64,000 nucleotides of DNA, from positions 124,001-188,000 of IMG/VR virus record IMGVR_UViG_3300008117_000011. One strand, given 5' to 3'. Made by a program: the position numbers and the translations under genes. The notes below the pieces were generated by a model, which saw only the letters and a list, made by a program, of their open reading frames with translations, was not told the DNA's origin and ran no database searches. Shown one piece after another: positions 18,101 through 26,386 of this stretch. This stretch comes from a virus. Each line of letters opens with the position of its first letter. Position 1 is the stretch's first letter.

Positions 18101-21100
18101 TTGTGGGATAATTAAATTTAACTTTTATTTTATTAACACCATCAAAAAATTTAGACCTATAATTAAATTCATTTAATTTTTGAGAATACGCTTCAGATGT
18201 TGGGTGTGCTAAAAATCTGAAACTTTCAGCGGTATCATTATTTTTAGCTCTTCTTTGCGGTGCAAAAACAAATGGTTGTGGTGCGTGAAGTCGTCTAGAA
18301 CCAGGAATTCCGGTTGTATAATTTTGAGGTGATGCAGGATCTAAAGATTCACTCCCAGTTAAAAGCCTTAGAAATCCTAATCCGGCTGGAATACCAATTT
18401 GACCATTAACTCTTTGTTCTGACGCTTGATTAAGAAATGATTTATATTGTGTCCCGTCTCCGTCGGCACCGCAATTGTTATCGGTACCTGGAAACCAAAA
18501 ATTACCAAAACAACGTTCTGGTTCATCATCATCATTTAATGGTTGATTAATGTTTGGGTGTTCAAGATTTACAAAAGTTGATAAGTTATTTATTGGTGCA
18601 AAAATTGAAGTTTGTTTTGATATTTGATTTGGGATTCCTTGTGGCAATTCAACATCAGCGTTTGCACTACCCTCTTCTTCAATTGCCGAATTAATTGAGT
18701 CTGAATCAAAATCGTCAGACATTGGTGCTTCACCACAAGCACAATCACAAGTAGAACAATCTGGATAAGTTATCATTGGAAGTCCTATTCTTGGGAACCC
18801 TTTTACTTTGAGTGCCGCAAATATTGCTAATGCTAGAAAGGCTAATGATAAACCAACAATAAAAATGGCTTTTATTACTAAAACAACAACCTTTAAAGCT
18901 AATCTTAAAGCTTCAAGTAGGTTTGTCAAATTAAATACAGCTCCAGCACCAAAACTAAACAAACCTGCAATTTCATTAACAATTGCGGCAATTTCAGTTG
19001 CTGTTTCATATACTGCAGACCCTGCTTGGACAACAAAGTATAATCCAAGTGCAATTAATAACCATTTAAGTATTGGCCAAATAAGTGCAATTAAATGGGC
19101 AATAAATAATAAGACAAGAATTGGAAATTGTAATATATTAAAAAGTAGGTTGGTTATAAAAAATATAAAATCAAAGTTTCTTATTACATCATTTACTGGA
19201 AAAGTATTGACTGTTGATTTACAAGTTCTATTGTCAATCTCTTTAATACCTAAATGTTTTGCCCTACCAATACCATTTTTATACCTATCTATAAATGCGG
19301 CTGTCGTATAAACTTTATTGTAATGGAATTCATAGAAAGTGTCCTCACAATCAATTGCAGATTGTGGATCAACATAGTCATCCCAATCCAAACTAAAAGT
19401 ATATGACCTTAATAAGTCAAAATAATTTTCAGAATATAATGTATATATTACCTCTGCTTGAGTTAATGGGTCAGTAAAAACCGGAGTAATTGTAACTATA
19501 TCCCCAGGATTTGTGGGTATTACTTGAGTGTCCCCAAAATATGGGATACCATTTATTTCAACACTATATGAACTAACATTTATAACCTCATCAAAAACTA
19601 AACCACCACCATTAGGTCCAATAGTGATTGTATCACTTATCTGATTTCCAAGAATTGAAAAGGTTGTGTTTGGACACCCCCCAACACCTGTAAATGATAC
19701 TGATGATGGTAATGTTGGGTCTGTTTGAACAAATTGAATCAATATACCATTTGTTGTTGTAAGACCTGTTATACCATTTGATAGATTCCCATAATATGGT
19801 TGTAATCCAGATAGAGTTCCGGTTGATGATACATAAACTTGATATGAATCAACGTTTGTAAGAACTGGATTTATAAGTGATCCTGGTCCTGGTACCGATT
19901 GAAAGGTTGAGTTTACTTGTGCTGGAATTATAAATGGTACAGTTTGTGATTGCCCAATCTTAAGTGGGTCATTATTATATGAAACATTTGCTGTGTCCCA
20001 CCCAAATTCCTTTATGTTTGGTACAAGAAAATTAGCTCTTAAAAATTCATTCTGAAGTCCACCCTCATTTTCCCATTTAAATTTAAATCTATATCTTGCT
20101 TTTGTTGGTATACCAATTGTTGGGTCTGTAGATAATGTTTGTTCACCAAATTCATTTGTAAAAACATAATCTAAATTCATTGGTAAATTAACAAGATAAG
20201 CCCCATCCCCATCAATTACTTTTCCGTTGTTATCTAAATTAAATTGTTCAAGTATTGGTAATCCATCGTCATCAACATTTATCGTTTGTCTTATTGATAA
20301 TATTTGTCCAGGACCAGAAACTAATTCACAAAGATTTCCGGTGTTATTTTTTGGTCTACAGCTTGCTCTTAAAGCGTCATCATCTGTTGTTGAGATGATT
20401 GACCCCATAAAAACAGCGGTTGGTTCAATTGATATGTTTGCCTCAGCTGTTAAATCAAAGTCAGCTCTTGTTATTCCTAATTGACAAATTTCTGGTTCAC
20501 CCCAAAGTGGTGAGATATCAATAATTTTATTTAAAGTTTTTACTTGTGGTAATTCATTTAAATTTGTTGAGGATTTAAATTTTGATCCGTTTACTTGTGA
20601 TTCAACCGCTTGACCTGCTTGTATTAAATCTTGTGGTGCCAGTGAGAAACAACCAATGTCAGATAAATCAACATCCATAAAAATAGTTTGACTTCCAAGT
20701 GGGACGCCAAAAATCATATAGTCACCACTATCATTTGTTCTAGTTGTAAACTTATAATATTTGTCGTATACTTCTATGTAAGATTCATCAAGAAGAGCAT
20801 CACTTCTATCCGGAAATGTTCCTGTTGCTGCGTGACCGTCATATGATGGGTTTTTAGGTAATAAGTTATATCTATAACCATCCGCATCCAAATCTGAAAG
20901 TGAGGTATAAGGATATAGCTCAGTAATAATTGGATTTAATGAGTCTTCATTTGATATAGGAATGAAAACTGAAACCCTAGCGTTTGCTAACCCAAAACCA
21001 CCATTCACGAATACTCTACCAACAACAACGCCGTAGTCAGAACATTGTCTATTGTAGATGTCACTTTTTAAAATTTTGAGTGATAGAATGTTGAGTGTTT

Positions 21101-21176
21101 CAAAGTCCTGATCCAATTGGACTTGAATGGCTTTGTCAACCCCAACTTGGGTTCTTATTCTTTGTGATTTCGGCAT
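15159..21176 (-). CDS. Giant 2005-residue baseplate protein with a hydrophobic membrane-like block
   Basis: The protein starts MPKSQRIRTQVGVDKAIQVQ. Residues about 45-190 resemble a carboxypeptidase-regulatory-like beta-sandwich (VVVGRVFVNGGFGLANARVS, then TRTNDSGDYMIFGVPLGSQT). Residues about 665-795 hold several long hydrophobic segments, including FPILVLLFIAHLIALIWPIL and VVVLVIKAIFIVGLSLAFLA, which look like transmembrane helices. Directly after comes a cysteine cluster, CSTCDCACGE (about 805-815), and then an acidic Ser/Asp-rich stretch. The remaining ~1150 residues are Tyr/Asn/Gly-rich structural sequence. It follows gp6, the place of gp7 in T4, and is about twice the size of T4 gp7. 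The hydrophobic block is very unusual for a baseplate protein and could enter the host membrane or lie buried in the virion. Confidence 0.7.
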   Translation of the reverse strand: MPKSQRIRTQVGVDKAIQVQLDQDFETLNILSLKILKSDIYNRQCSDYGVVVGRVFVNGGFGLANARVSVFIPISNEDSLNPIITELYPYTSLSDLDADGYRYNLLPKNPSYDGHAATGTFPDRSDALLDESYIEVYDKYYKFTTRTNDSGDYMIFGVPLGSQTIFMDVDLSDIGCFSLAPQDLIQAGQAVESQVNGSKFKSSTNLNELPQVKTLNKIIDISPLWGEPEICQLGITRADFDLTAEANISIEPTAVFMGSIISTTDDDALRASCRPKNNTGNLCELVSGPGQILSIRQTINVDDDGLPILEQFNLDNNGKVIDGDGAYLVNLPMNLDYVFTNEFGEQTLSTDPTIGIPTKARYRFKFKWENEGGLQNEFLRANFLVPNIKEFGWDTANVSYNNDPLKIGQSQTVPFIIPAQVNSTFQSVPGPGSLINPVLTNVDSYQVYVSSTGTLSGLQPYYGNLSNGITGLTTTNGILIQFVQTDPTLPSSVSFTGVGGCPNTTFSILGNQISDTITIGPNGGGLVFDEVINVSSYSVEINGIPYFGDTQVIPTNPGDIVTITPVFTDPLTQAEVIYTLYSENYFDLLRSYTFSLDWDDYVDPQSAIDCEDTFYEFHYNKVYTTAAFIDRYKNGIGRAKHLGIKEIDNRTCKSTVNTFPVNDVIRNFDFIFFITNLLFNILQFPILVLLFIAHLIALIWPILKWLLIALGLYFVVQAGSAVYETATEIAAIVNEIAGLFSFGAGAVFNLTNLLEALRLALKVVVLVIKAIFIVGLSLAFLALAIFAALKVKGFPRIGLPMITYPDCSTCDCACGEAPMSDDFDSDSINSAIEEEGSANADVELPQGIPNQISKQTSIFAPINNLSTFVNLEHPNINQPLNDDDEPERCFGNFWFPGTDNNCGADGDGTQYKSFLNQASEQRVNGQIGIPAGLGFLRLLTGSESLDPASPQNYTTGIPGSRRLHAPQPFVFAPQRRAKNNDTAESFRFLAHPTSEAYSQKLNEFNYRSKFFDGVNKIKVKFNYPTNTASSQEHYDQPLVILAKPGTLQNLGIGEIFTFQDPNLSQCNQNLTGATFFSATTNQFNNNSVTGTSYSALTKVVTYATSYGGNGSVPYVITGDTTENYLKYPVDIEYFQVITGFTYNEFIANTGYNGSTLGFFPQKYLHHKAGFIYANGSNSFPYLSDLYNTIKTFKGIENTTHLDPLTQQKSTVIFQAEGYQEYEIIVITRGVDPHSPKQKNRYDLSVIFGQTTTNNSVVIEGDYYLNIPIQGLTGVGNRPTTHNVISNDTATELFFEPFNFKLGESYTIGGVDYNKFTTFQSRLPHYYSSIDEGVAPFNSYTPDAGFPTVNQVGSPNGGGYDTIGYGGPNWRGFLLPIDNGLTPPPILGQNNNTSLYYFAGGSFTMSNVGNSSTVMYGDLGQDQDRENDYWKSTAPRLFSVYSPAYYRYSIPSVTFNVDQTPGQPQYMVMRSDRVPTSTGVEENYGTTSYGLHQNNNFRVYKAGVESGEVYGFEPDINGGQGVYDESALVQSLTSTLSCENMKSLQCYVGTGASIEINPNCSVPDNRVYRGCYCLLNYKESDNKFFKKLYLIQGAFKDDARLFLEWKTRFLVTFAACKGVFAQTFQNNWINGVLYMFSFNKSTFYELDQPDEPRYVYCQDTIIFNEITNSFFYRSSPWNKTTNQFVGSASPTPPNAPAYLLNDYPGLGYNTRRIQFPTTIMDLGPREKFISQICSDSEFNGYLVDQMRATSYKDNSDLIQMGFISRLLNQTFIQQLLPVGDPAGNSSEGKGIIQFFNSERKGDRIDGDIAQALAINSEWKVIPYLGENYPDNALFIGDSTSPSRPLFGIFFSSSTEDYSYRRKLTPGYEYYSLNCGGVFNDFGYPKDQVVPHYKWRLAPQGDQTNFIFGTENNNWDTLSAPGFYKNEYQNLNFDAPNQYFTTTTPNNLGFITNFDSNGDPEPTYAGVTNGLEGEKVLVGAPFYFYFGLNNGFTALDKFIKLYIETTD

Positions 21177-21189
21177 TAAATGTTTTTTT

Positions 21190-21197
21190 GATAAATA
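21190..21197 (-). promoter_or_regulatory. Late-promoter-like TATTTATC element before the 2005-residue gene
   Basis: The sense core TATTTATC is followed by exactly 13 nt before the ATG at 21176. It sits in the 72-bp A/T-rich gap after gp6, which contains no other gene. Confidence 0.5.
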
Positions 21198-21248
21198 GTT
21201 TATTTCCTATTTTCAAAAAAATAATCTCTTTTTAAAAAAAATAAATCG

Positions 21249-23000
21249 TCAAGAGAATGTTGTCCCACCGAAATTCAGAACTCTTACATTAATATCCTTA
21301 TTTGGGAATCTTATTTGATACATTTGTGTTGGTTCAGCAAAGATTGTGTCGGCAATTAATTCAATTTGTTTTGTCTCAGGGTCTGAATATTTTTGTGATG
21401 TTTGAGATGACGAGTATTGACCCCCAACTTTATTAAAGAATAAGATATCAGATATACTCACAATACCATCTTCTTGTTGTATTAATCTTCTTATTTCTGA
21501 CACATTAACATTTTGTCCTAGTTGTCTATTTCCGGGTGAAAAATATTGTGTTATAATGTCAATTATTTTTGTAACTAGCGCTCCTTGATTCTGAGTCCCA
21601 TCTAATATAACATCAACTGTTACCCCAAGGTCAATAACATTTGCATTTTCAACAGAAATATAATCATTAATCATTCTGTAATTTGATAAATAATTTGCAA
21701 TATTTTGTTTTAATGTATTTGAGTTTGTTTCACTTAACTTACCGTCATTATCGTATGACAACATTTTTATTTTAATTTTGTTATTCTCCTCAGTAATTGT
21801 TACTTTTGCTGGTGCACCAAATTGTGATGGCATTGTTCTTATTATTGATTCATAATCATTAATTGTTACAGCTCTGTTCTGTGCTGCAAAGTTAAATGAA
21901 ACCATATTCCTAACTTCTTCAACTGTTGGTGTGTTAGCGCCGCCAACTGCCGCTGTAACGTTATTACATTTAAGTGAGTTGATAGTCGTTCTATTTGTTG
22001 TCTCTGATGGACCATTAACCGCAAATGAAAGTTTAAGGGCACTTCCAAGTGCTATATTATTTGAATATTTTGCAAGATTTAAATCAAACCCATTTCTTGC
22101 AAATTCTCTCACTTGATCCTCCGCTGATGTGTTACCACCACCAAAAGTCATTTTTAAAAATCCTTGTGAAGTAAATTCAGAAATAAATTTATCTGATGTT
22201 GTGATATATCTCCCAACTTTAATTCCGGGATTATCAGATACTTTTGTTGGGTCCTCAATAAAAACTCTATCTTCAGCAAGGGCTTTTACTTCATACCATC
22301 TATTATTAAACCCTAAAAATTCTTGTGGTTGTGGAACCGTTGTATATTGGGTTCCTTCTTTAACTAAAACACTTGTTATCCCCAAAACATTTTTTTCTGG
22401 TAAAAATAATTCAAAGAATGGTTTAACATCATTTGGTGTTATAACTCTTTTGAATACTTTTGTTACACCATTAACAACAACTTCTCTTTTTGTTATTGTA
22501 TAATTAAGTAATCTACCACTAGAATCAAAGTTTGGTATTTTAATTCTATTTGGGAACCCTTCAGCATTTACCGCAGATGAAAAATCAATATCGTAAACTG
22601 TTTCAAATGGTTGTCCGGCACCCAAAACTTGTGCACCTCTTCTTAATAAACCACAATATCTTAAATCTTCTTTATCACCAAATGCTGGAACAATAATTGA
22701 AAAATCAACAAGTGACACAGATGGTCTTTGTCCTGGTATCTTTAACCCATAAGTTCTTGCAATATTATATATTGAAGATCTTTGTTGTGCAAATTGTAAT
22801 ACCGTTTCTTGTAAACTTCTATCAATGTGAAAATGTAAGTTGTCGGTTACCGCAGCATTTAAATCAACAAATACAGAAAAAATTCCTGCATCGTTAAAGT
22901 TCTGGATTAACTCTGGGTAATATTGTCTAGTAAAATTTATAAGTTCGGTTCTTACCGCCTGAAAATCTCTAGTTGTATACGATATTTTTTTCTCTGCCAT
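21249..23000 (-). CDS. gp6: Baseplate wedge protein gp6 (baseplate J family)
   Basis: This 583-residue protein starts MAEKKISYTTRDFQAVRTEL, with NDAGIFSVFVDLNAAVTDNL and QRSSIYNIARTYGLKIPGQ in its first 110 residues. This is the typical N-terminus of T4 gp6 and baseplate J proteins, which form the ring of the wedge. The middle contains the expected RNMVSFNFAAQNRAVTINDY segment, and the end has the NVSEIRRLIQQEDGIVSI pattern. Length is close to T4 gp6 (660). It follows gp25 by 9 nt, the usual order for contractile tails (gp25/gpW before gp6/gpJ), and an A-rich leader precedes the start. Confidence 0.93.
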   Translation of the reverse strand: MAEKKISYTTRDFQAVRTELINFTRQYYPELIQNFNDAGIFSVFVDLNAAVTDNLHFHIDRSLQETVLQFAQQRSSIYNIARTYGLKIPGQRPSVSLVDFSIIVPAFGDKEDLRYCGLLRRGAQVLGAGQPFETVYDIDFSSAVNAEGFPNRIKIPNFDSSGRLLNYTITKREVVVNGVTKVFKRVITPNDVKPFFELFLPEKNVLGITSVLVKEGTQYTTVPQPQEFLGFNNRWYEVKALAEDRVFIEDPTKVSDNPGIKVGRYITTSDKFISEFTSQGFLKMTFGGGNTSAEDQVREFARNGFDLNLAKYSNNIALGSALKLSFAVNGPSETTNRTTINSLKCNNVTAAVGGANTPTVEEVRNMVSFNFAAQNRAVTINDYESIIRTMPSQFGAPAKVTITEENNKIKIKMLSYDNDGKLSETNSNTLKQNIANYLSNYRMINDYISVENANVIDLGVTVDVILDGTQNQGALVTKIIDIITQYFSPGNRQLGQNVNVSEIRRLIQQEDGIVSISDILFFNKVGGQYSSSQTSQKYSDPETKQIELIADTIFAEPTQMYQIRFPNKDINVRVLNFGGTTFS

Positions 23001-23009
23001 ATCTTTTTA

Positions 23010-23471
23010 TTAAATATTTATAATAAGAAAATCAGATGATTCAAAAGCACTTGCTGTAATCTTATAATCAATTTTTACTTTTGCGGTATATTCTTTTTGC
23101 GCTAATCCAGGAACTCTAAATTCTCTTTGTCCTTCTGAATTAATATAAGTAGCTCCGGCGTTATCAATATCATTCGTAGCTTCAGTTATTGTAATATTTG
23201 TGACGGTAATTCCAGGAAGATATTTTCCAACACTATCTCTAATTTCACTCTCAATTTCAGAAAAGGTAGGACCATCAAGTGGTTCAAAAATATATTCATA
23301 TAGTCTTGTTCCAAAATCCGGAAGAAAGTATCTTGTTCCCTTTCTTGTTAGTAATAAATGAATTAAATCAGATCTAACCTCATCATCACTTGTTTCGGTC
23401 GCACCTAAATACTTACCTTCGTATGATTGTGTAAAAGGAAATTTTAATCCATATGTTACTCCGTTTGCCAT
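23010..23471 (-). CDS. gp25: Baseplate wedge protein gp25 (GPW/gp25 family)
   Basis: This 153-residue protein contains SDLIHLLLTRKGTRYFLPDF and then GTRLYEYIFEPLDGPTFSEI, the signature of the gp25 wedge protein that triggers sheath assembly and interacts with gp6. The family usually has 110-150 residues, so this one is complete. The C-terminus (KIDYKITASAFESSDFLIINI is its end) reaches to within 9 nt of gp6. A TATTTATA element lies 30 nt upstream of the start. Confidence 0.93.
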   Translation of the reverse strand: MANGVTYGLKFPFTQSYEGKYLGATETSDDEVRSDLIHLLLTRKGTRYFLPDFGTRLYEYIFEPLDGPTFSEIESEIRDSVGKYLPGITVTNITITEATNDIDNAGATYINSEGQREFRVPGLAQKEYTAKVKIDYKITASAFESSDFLIINI

Positions 23472-23501
23472 ATGTAATAAATATAATGTTGTGATATTTT
23501 A

Positions 23502-23509
23502 TATAAATA
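23502..23509 (-). promoter_or_regulatory. Late-promoter-like TATTTATA element before gp25
   Basis: The sense core TATTTATA lies 30 nt before the gp25 start (23471) and partly overlaps the T-run of the terminator of the preceding small gene. It would start a gp25-gp6 transcript separately from the genes to the right. Confidence 0.45.
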
Positions 23510-23536
23510 AAAAAAATCACTGATTTCTCAGTGATT
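23508..23536 (-). terminator. Hairpin terminator overlapping the end of the DUF5522-like gene
   Basis: A 9-bp perfect stem, AATCACTGA (23515-23523) and TCAGTGATT (23528-23536) with a 4-nt loop, is followed in the leftward direction by a run of Ts (23508-23516). The stem includes the stop codon of the small gene. It separates that gene from gp25. Confidence 0.7.
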
Positions 23537-23747
23537 CTTTTAAGTTTGTTGTTCCTTTTTCATAAAGTGGTTCATAAGGACAATGTCTACATTTTGACCC
23601 ACAACACCTTCCTCTTTTAATATGAAACGATTCGGTCATAACCATATTTCCATTTTTGTCCTTATAAAAGTTAGGTTCAGGAGATTTTTTAGTTGTCTCC
23701 TGAACATATAACTGTTGTATCCAATCTTTTGATGCGTTTACATTCAT
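23517..23747 (-). CDS. Small DUF5522-like cysteine protein
   Basis: This 76-residue protein has the core MTESFHIKRGRCCGSKCRHC followed by PYEPLYEK. The RGxCCGxxCRHCPY motif, with cysteines at 48, 49, 53 and 56, matches the DUF5522 family of short proteins common in Bacteroidota; its function is not known to me. Four clustered cysteines suggest metal binding. The gene lies alone between the HNH endonuclease and the baseplate block and has its own terminator, so it looks like a cargo gene picked up from a host-like source. Confidence 0.65.
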   Translation of the reverse strand: MNVNASKDWIQQLYVQETTKKSPEPNFYKDKNGNMVMTESFHIKRGRCCGSKCRHCPYEPLYEKGTTNLKESLRNQ

Positions 23748-23806
23748 TTTAATTATTTTTTCTTAAGTTATAAAATGCCAACAACACTTGATATGTTAAT
23801 GTTACA

Positions 23807-24418
23807 TTATTTCCCCATTGTACTTTCATAATATTTTGTATTTAAACCCCATTTAAAATCGTCAATTTTTTTAACATTAAAATCAACTAATTCATTATTT
23901 TTAGTTACTTGATTACATAGAAAAATAAACATATCTTGATTAAAGGTGTTTTTCATCACGTTTATATGTTTATGCACCCATTGTACATTCCCAATAACAT
24001 AACCATTTTTACTATCTATTCTATCTAATGATACAGTGTAACTTTTATCATTCCAACTAATAGGTAATGTGATATCAATTCCAGATAAGTTACATTTGCC
24101 ATTTTGTTTTACATATAAGTCGTAAAGATACTCCTTTGTTAAATTAAAATCTAAATTTCTTCTATTTGACCTTTTAGATGTTTTATATTTAGTTATATTA
24201 TACCATAAATTTCCGGTTATCCCCCCGTCTTTATTTATTTTATTCTTACAACCACAAGAAACTATACCGCCACTACGTAAATGTGTTCCAAAAACTTCTG
24301 TCATATTACCACATTCACATTCACATCCATATCTTATGTGACCATTTTTATTCTTTTTTAGTTCTTCAACCACTTTAAGTTTTCCAAAAACTTTACCAAT
24401 CATTTCAATTTTTTTCAT
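23807..24418 (-). CDS. Free-standing HNH-type homing endonuclease
   Basis: This 203-residue protein has an N-terminal IGKVFGKLKVVEEL segment followed by a cysteine pattern (YGCECECGN, then SCGCKNK) seen at the front of many phage HNH proteins. The HNH core is YVKQNGKCNLSGIDI, then VSLDRIDSKNGYVIGNVQWV and HKHINVMKN. It lacks the second CxxC pair sometimes present. It probably makes a site-specific DNA break and spreads by homing. It stands just downstream of the ribonucleotide reductase terminator. The two arms of a 9-bp inverted repeat flank its leader, one arm ending at the start codon. Confidence 0.85.
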   Translation of the reverse strand: MKKIEMIGKVFGKLKVVEELKKNKNGHIRYGCECECGNMTEVFGTHLRSGGIVSCGCKNKINKDGGITGNLWYNITKYKTSKRSNRRNLDFNLTKEYLYDLYVKQNGKCNLSGIDITLPISWNDKSYTVSLDRIDSKNGYVIGNVQWVHKHINVMKNTFNQDMFIFLCNQVTKNNELVDFNVKKIDDFKWGLNTKYYESTMGK

Positions 24419-24461
24419 ATTTCACAAGTATTTGTTATTATATATAAATATATTGTGAAAT
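24419..24461. promoter_or_regulatory. Inverted repeat at the start of the HNH gene
   Basis: ATTTCACAA (24419-24427) and TTGTGAAAT (24453-24461) are perfect inverted arms 25 nt apart. One arm abuts the HNH start codon. A TATTTATA core (24443-24450, sense strand) lies in the loop, 24 nt before the start. It could be an operator or an RNA stem that masks the start codon in read-through transcripts, as is known for some T4 homing-endonuclease genes. Confidence 0.45.
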
Positions 24462-24499
24462 AAAAAAAGTAAGGAACTTTTAATAAATTCCTTACTTTT
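24462..24499. terminator. Strong bidirectional terminator after nrdJ
   Basis: A perfect 12-bp stem, AAAAGTAAGGAA (24465-24476) and TTCCTTACTTTT (24488-24499), has an 11-nt loop and further Ts in both directions. It lies 6 bp beyond the nrdJ stop and closes the replication operon. Confidence 0.85.
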
Positions 24500-24505
24500 C
24501 TATTA

Positions 24506-26365
24506 TTAGATTATCTCGCAAGATCCGTTCGCACAAGCCAATTCTCCTCGTAGGTCGGTATTATCTTGTAATTCAATAACTTTTGTTAAATCAACATCAG
24601 ATAATGTTTTAACAAGTTTTTCAAATTCATCTTGTGTACAATCGGTAAATGGGGCCTGTGTATATGTTCCTCCATTATATGGTAGTACTGATAAACCATT
24701 ATAGAACTTACGATTTTTCCACATCCAATCACCAACTAAGTCCCACTCATCCTCTTTTATTGAAACTGTCGCTGACACGTTGTGTGTGTTTTGACCACTT
24801 CTATGACCAAATTTAATCCACTCTTGAGAAACTTTTTTAACTCTTTCAAGCATCTGGAATACAGATTCGTATCGTAGAATTGATCCTTCAGGTGCTTTTT
24901 GTGGTATTGTGATTACAGCGGTATCGTGTGGTCGGAAGTATTCATCTTCAACTAGTTCTGGGTGATTAATTGCAAGATAACTATAAATTGCTTCATTCTT
25001 TCCAACACGAATCCTTCTCAAATAATAATCATTATGCCAAGCGTGAATTCCAGAGGATGTTCCCAATACAAGAGATGAGGTTCCAGATGGCTTAACAGTT
25101 GTAGTTCTAGCGGCCTTGTTAATTCCAATAAGATTTGCAACTCTTTCGTTTTCTTGTTTTACTGCTTCAGCCGCTGCTTTCATATCATAACCCAAAACAA
25201 CACCGGAACCAATTCCTGTCATACCAATACCAATTAGTGCGTCTTTTTCTGTTGTTCTTTTCCAAACGTCACGTAGATAATGGAAATCTGTATAACCAGC
25301 CTGTAGTGTTCCAATAAATGTCGCTGCTTTAACTCGTTGTTCAAAATCTTCTTGCGATTCAATATCTGATGCATTAACTTCACAAAGATTACAGAATTGA
25401 TAAGGGCGAAGTCCAATTTCACAACAAGGATTTGTCCCCCAATCTTTGTCGTTAGACAAGTAAATTCCTGGTTCTCCAGCTCCGGAAAGTTCAATTCTTT
25501 TCCAAAGATCCATAAAATAATCTTGTGTTACTTTGTGACGAAGAAGAACCGCAGAGTTATTTGCTCTACCTCTTTGTGGGTTTGATTCCCACCAGTTTCC
25601 TGATTTACAAGAAATCATTTCATCATCGTCAGCTGAAAACAAACTAATAAGTGCTGCTCTTCTGATACCTCCGGCTAATACTGCGTCAGCAATATGACAA
25701 ACGATGTCGTGTGTTTCAATCGGTGAAAGTTTATCACCATTTTCTTTTGCGTCAAGGACTTTTGTGATATTGTGAATACAATCCTTTAATGGTTGTGGTC
25801 CTGGAGCTTTTCCTCCTGATGTAACAAGAAGGGCCCCTTTGTGACGGATATCTGAATAATCAAATACCGGTGTTGATGATTTTGACCCCATATATGATTC
25901 AATAAGAACTTTAATTGCGTCAGCCCACCCTTCAATTGAATCCCCAATCAAATATCTTCTTGTTCTTGTTGGGTTTGGTTTTTTAATCTCCGGAAGTTTA
26001 TCTACGTGATGTTTTTGTACTGAGAACCCAACTCCAGTCCCACCCAAAAGTAAAAACATTGTTTCAGAAAATGCATCAGTATGATCAATTGGTAAATAAG
26101 CACAATTGTATACTCTATTTGGTGAGATTTCAATTGGTTTACCACCAAACTGAAGTGATCTCATAGATGGAAGTATTTTTTTATCGTAAACCATTTTATA
26201 CACCTCTTCAATTTCATCCTTGATTTGCGGATACTTTTTTTGGTGCATTTCTTTATTTCTTGTTACCAATTCTTCCCAAGTCTCTCTTCTGTTTAGTTCC
26301 GGGATAAACTTTGCGTACTTCATATGTACAGTTATGTCACTTAAAATTTTTTGTGAAATATCCAT
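24506..26365 (-). CDS. nrdJ: Class II (adenosylcobalamin-dependent) ribonucleotide reductase
   Basis: This 619-residue enzyme reduces ribonucleotides to deoxyribonucleotides for phage DNA synthesis. It has the N-terminal ILPSMRSLQFGGKPI region, the glycine-rich FLLLGGTGVGFSVQ segment, the active-site stretch NPCCEIGLRPYQFCNLCEV near residue 313 (N-x-C-x-E), the TVKPSGTSSLVLGTSSGIH segment, and a C-terminal redox pair in CANGSCEII (C611, C616). This layout matches the monomeric B12-dependent type, related to Lactobacillus leichmannii RTPR, which needs no NrdB partner; none is present here. Use of B12 is a family inference. It is the last gene of the replication operon, 21 nt after the helicase. 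Confidence 0.92.
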   Translation of the reverse strand: MDISQKILSDITVHMKYAKFIPELNRRETWEELVTRNKEMHQKKYPQIKDEIEEVYKMVYDKKILPSMRSLQFGGKPIEISPNRVYNCAYLPIDHTDAFSETMFLLLGGTGVGFSVQKHHVDKLPEIKKPNPTRTRRYLIGDSIEGWADAIKVLIESYMGSKSSTPVFDYSDIRHKGALLVTSGGKAPGPQPLKDCIHNITKVLDAKENGDKLSPIETHDIVCHIADAVLAGGIRRAALISLFSADDDEMISCKSGNWWESNPQRGRANNSAVLLRHKVTQDYFMDLWKRIELSGAGEPGIYLSNDKDWGTNPCCEIGLRPYQFCNLCEVNASDIESQEDFEQRVKAATFIGTLQAGYTDFHYLRDVWKRTTEKDALIGIGMTGIGSGVVLGYDMKAAAEAVKQENERVANLIGINKAARTTTVKPSGTSSLVLGTSSGIHAWHNDYYLRRIRVGKNEAIYSYLAINHPELVEDEYFRPHDTAVITIPQKAPEGSILRYESVFQMLERVKKVSQEWIKFGHRSGQNTHNVSATVSIKEDEWDLVGDWMWKNRKFYNGLSVLPYNGGTYTQAPFTDCTQDEFEKLVKTLSDVDLTKVIELQDNTDLRGELACANGSCEII

Positions 26366-26386
26366 ATTTTTAAAATTTAATTATTT

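Noticed and set aside
18808-19311. Open frame of 167 codons on the plus strand
   Set aside because: It is antisense to the hydrophobic block of the 2005-residue gene; the host frame is far longer and continuous, and no leader signal precedes the plus-strand start.
22129-22503. Open frame of 124 codons on the plus strand
   Set aside because: It is a shadow of the well-supported gp6 gene.
23748-23806. A possible small gene or RNA between the HNH and DUF5522-like genes
   Set aside because: The 59-bp gap has no open frame with a start and no stable hairpin.
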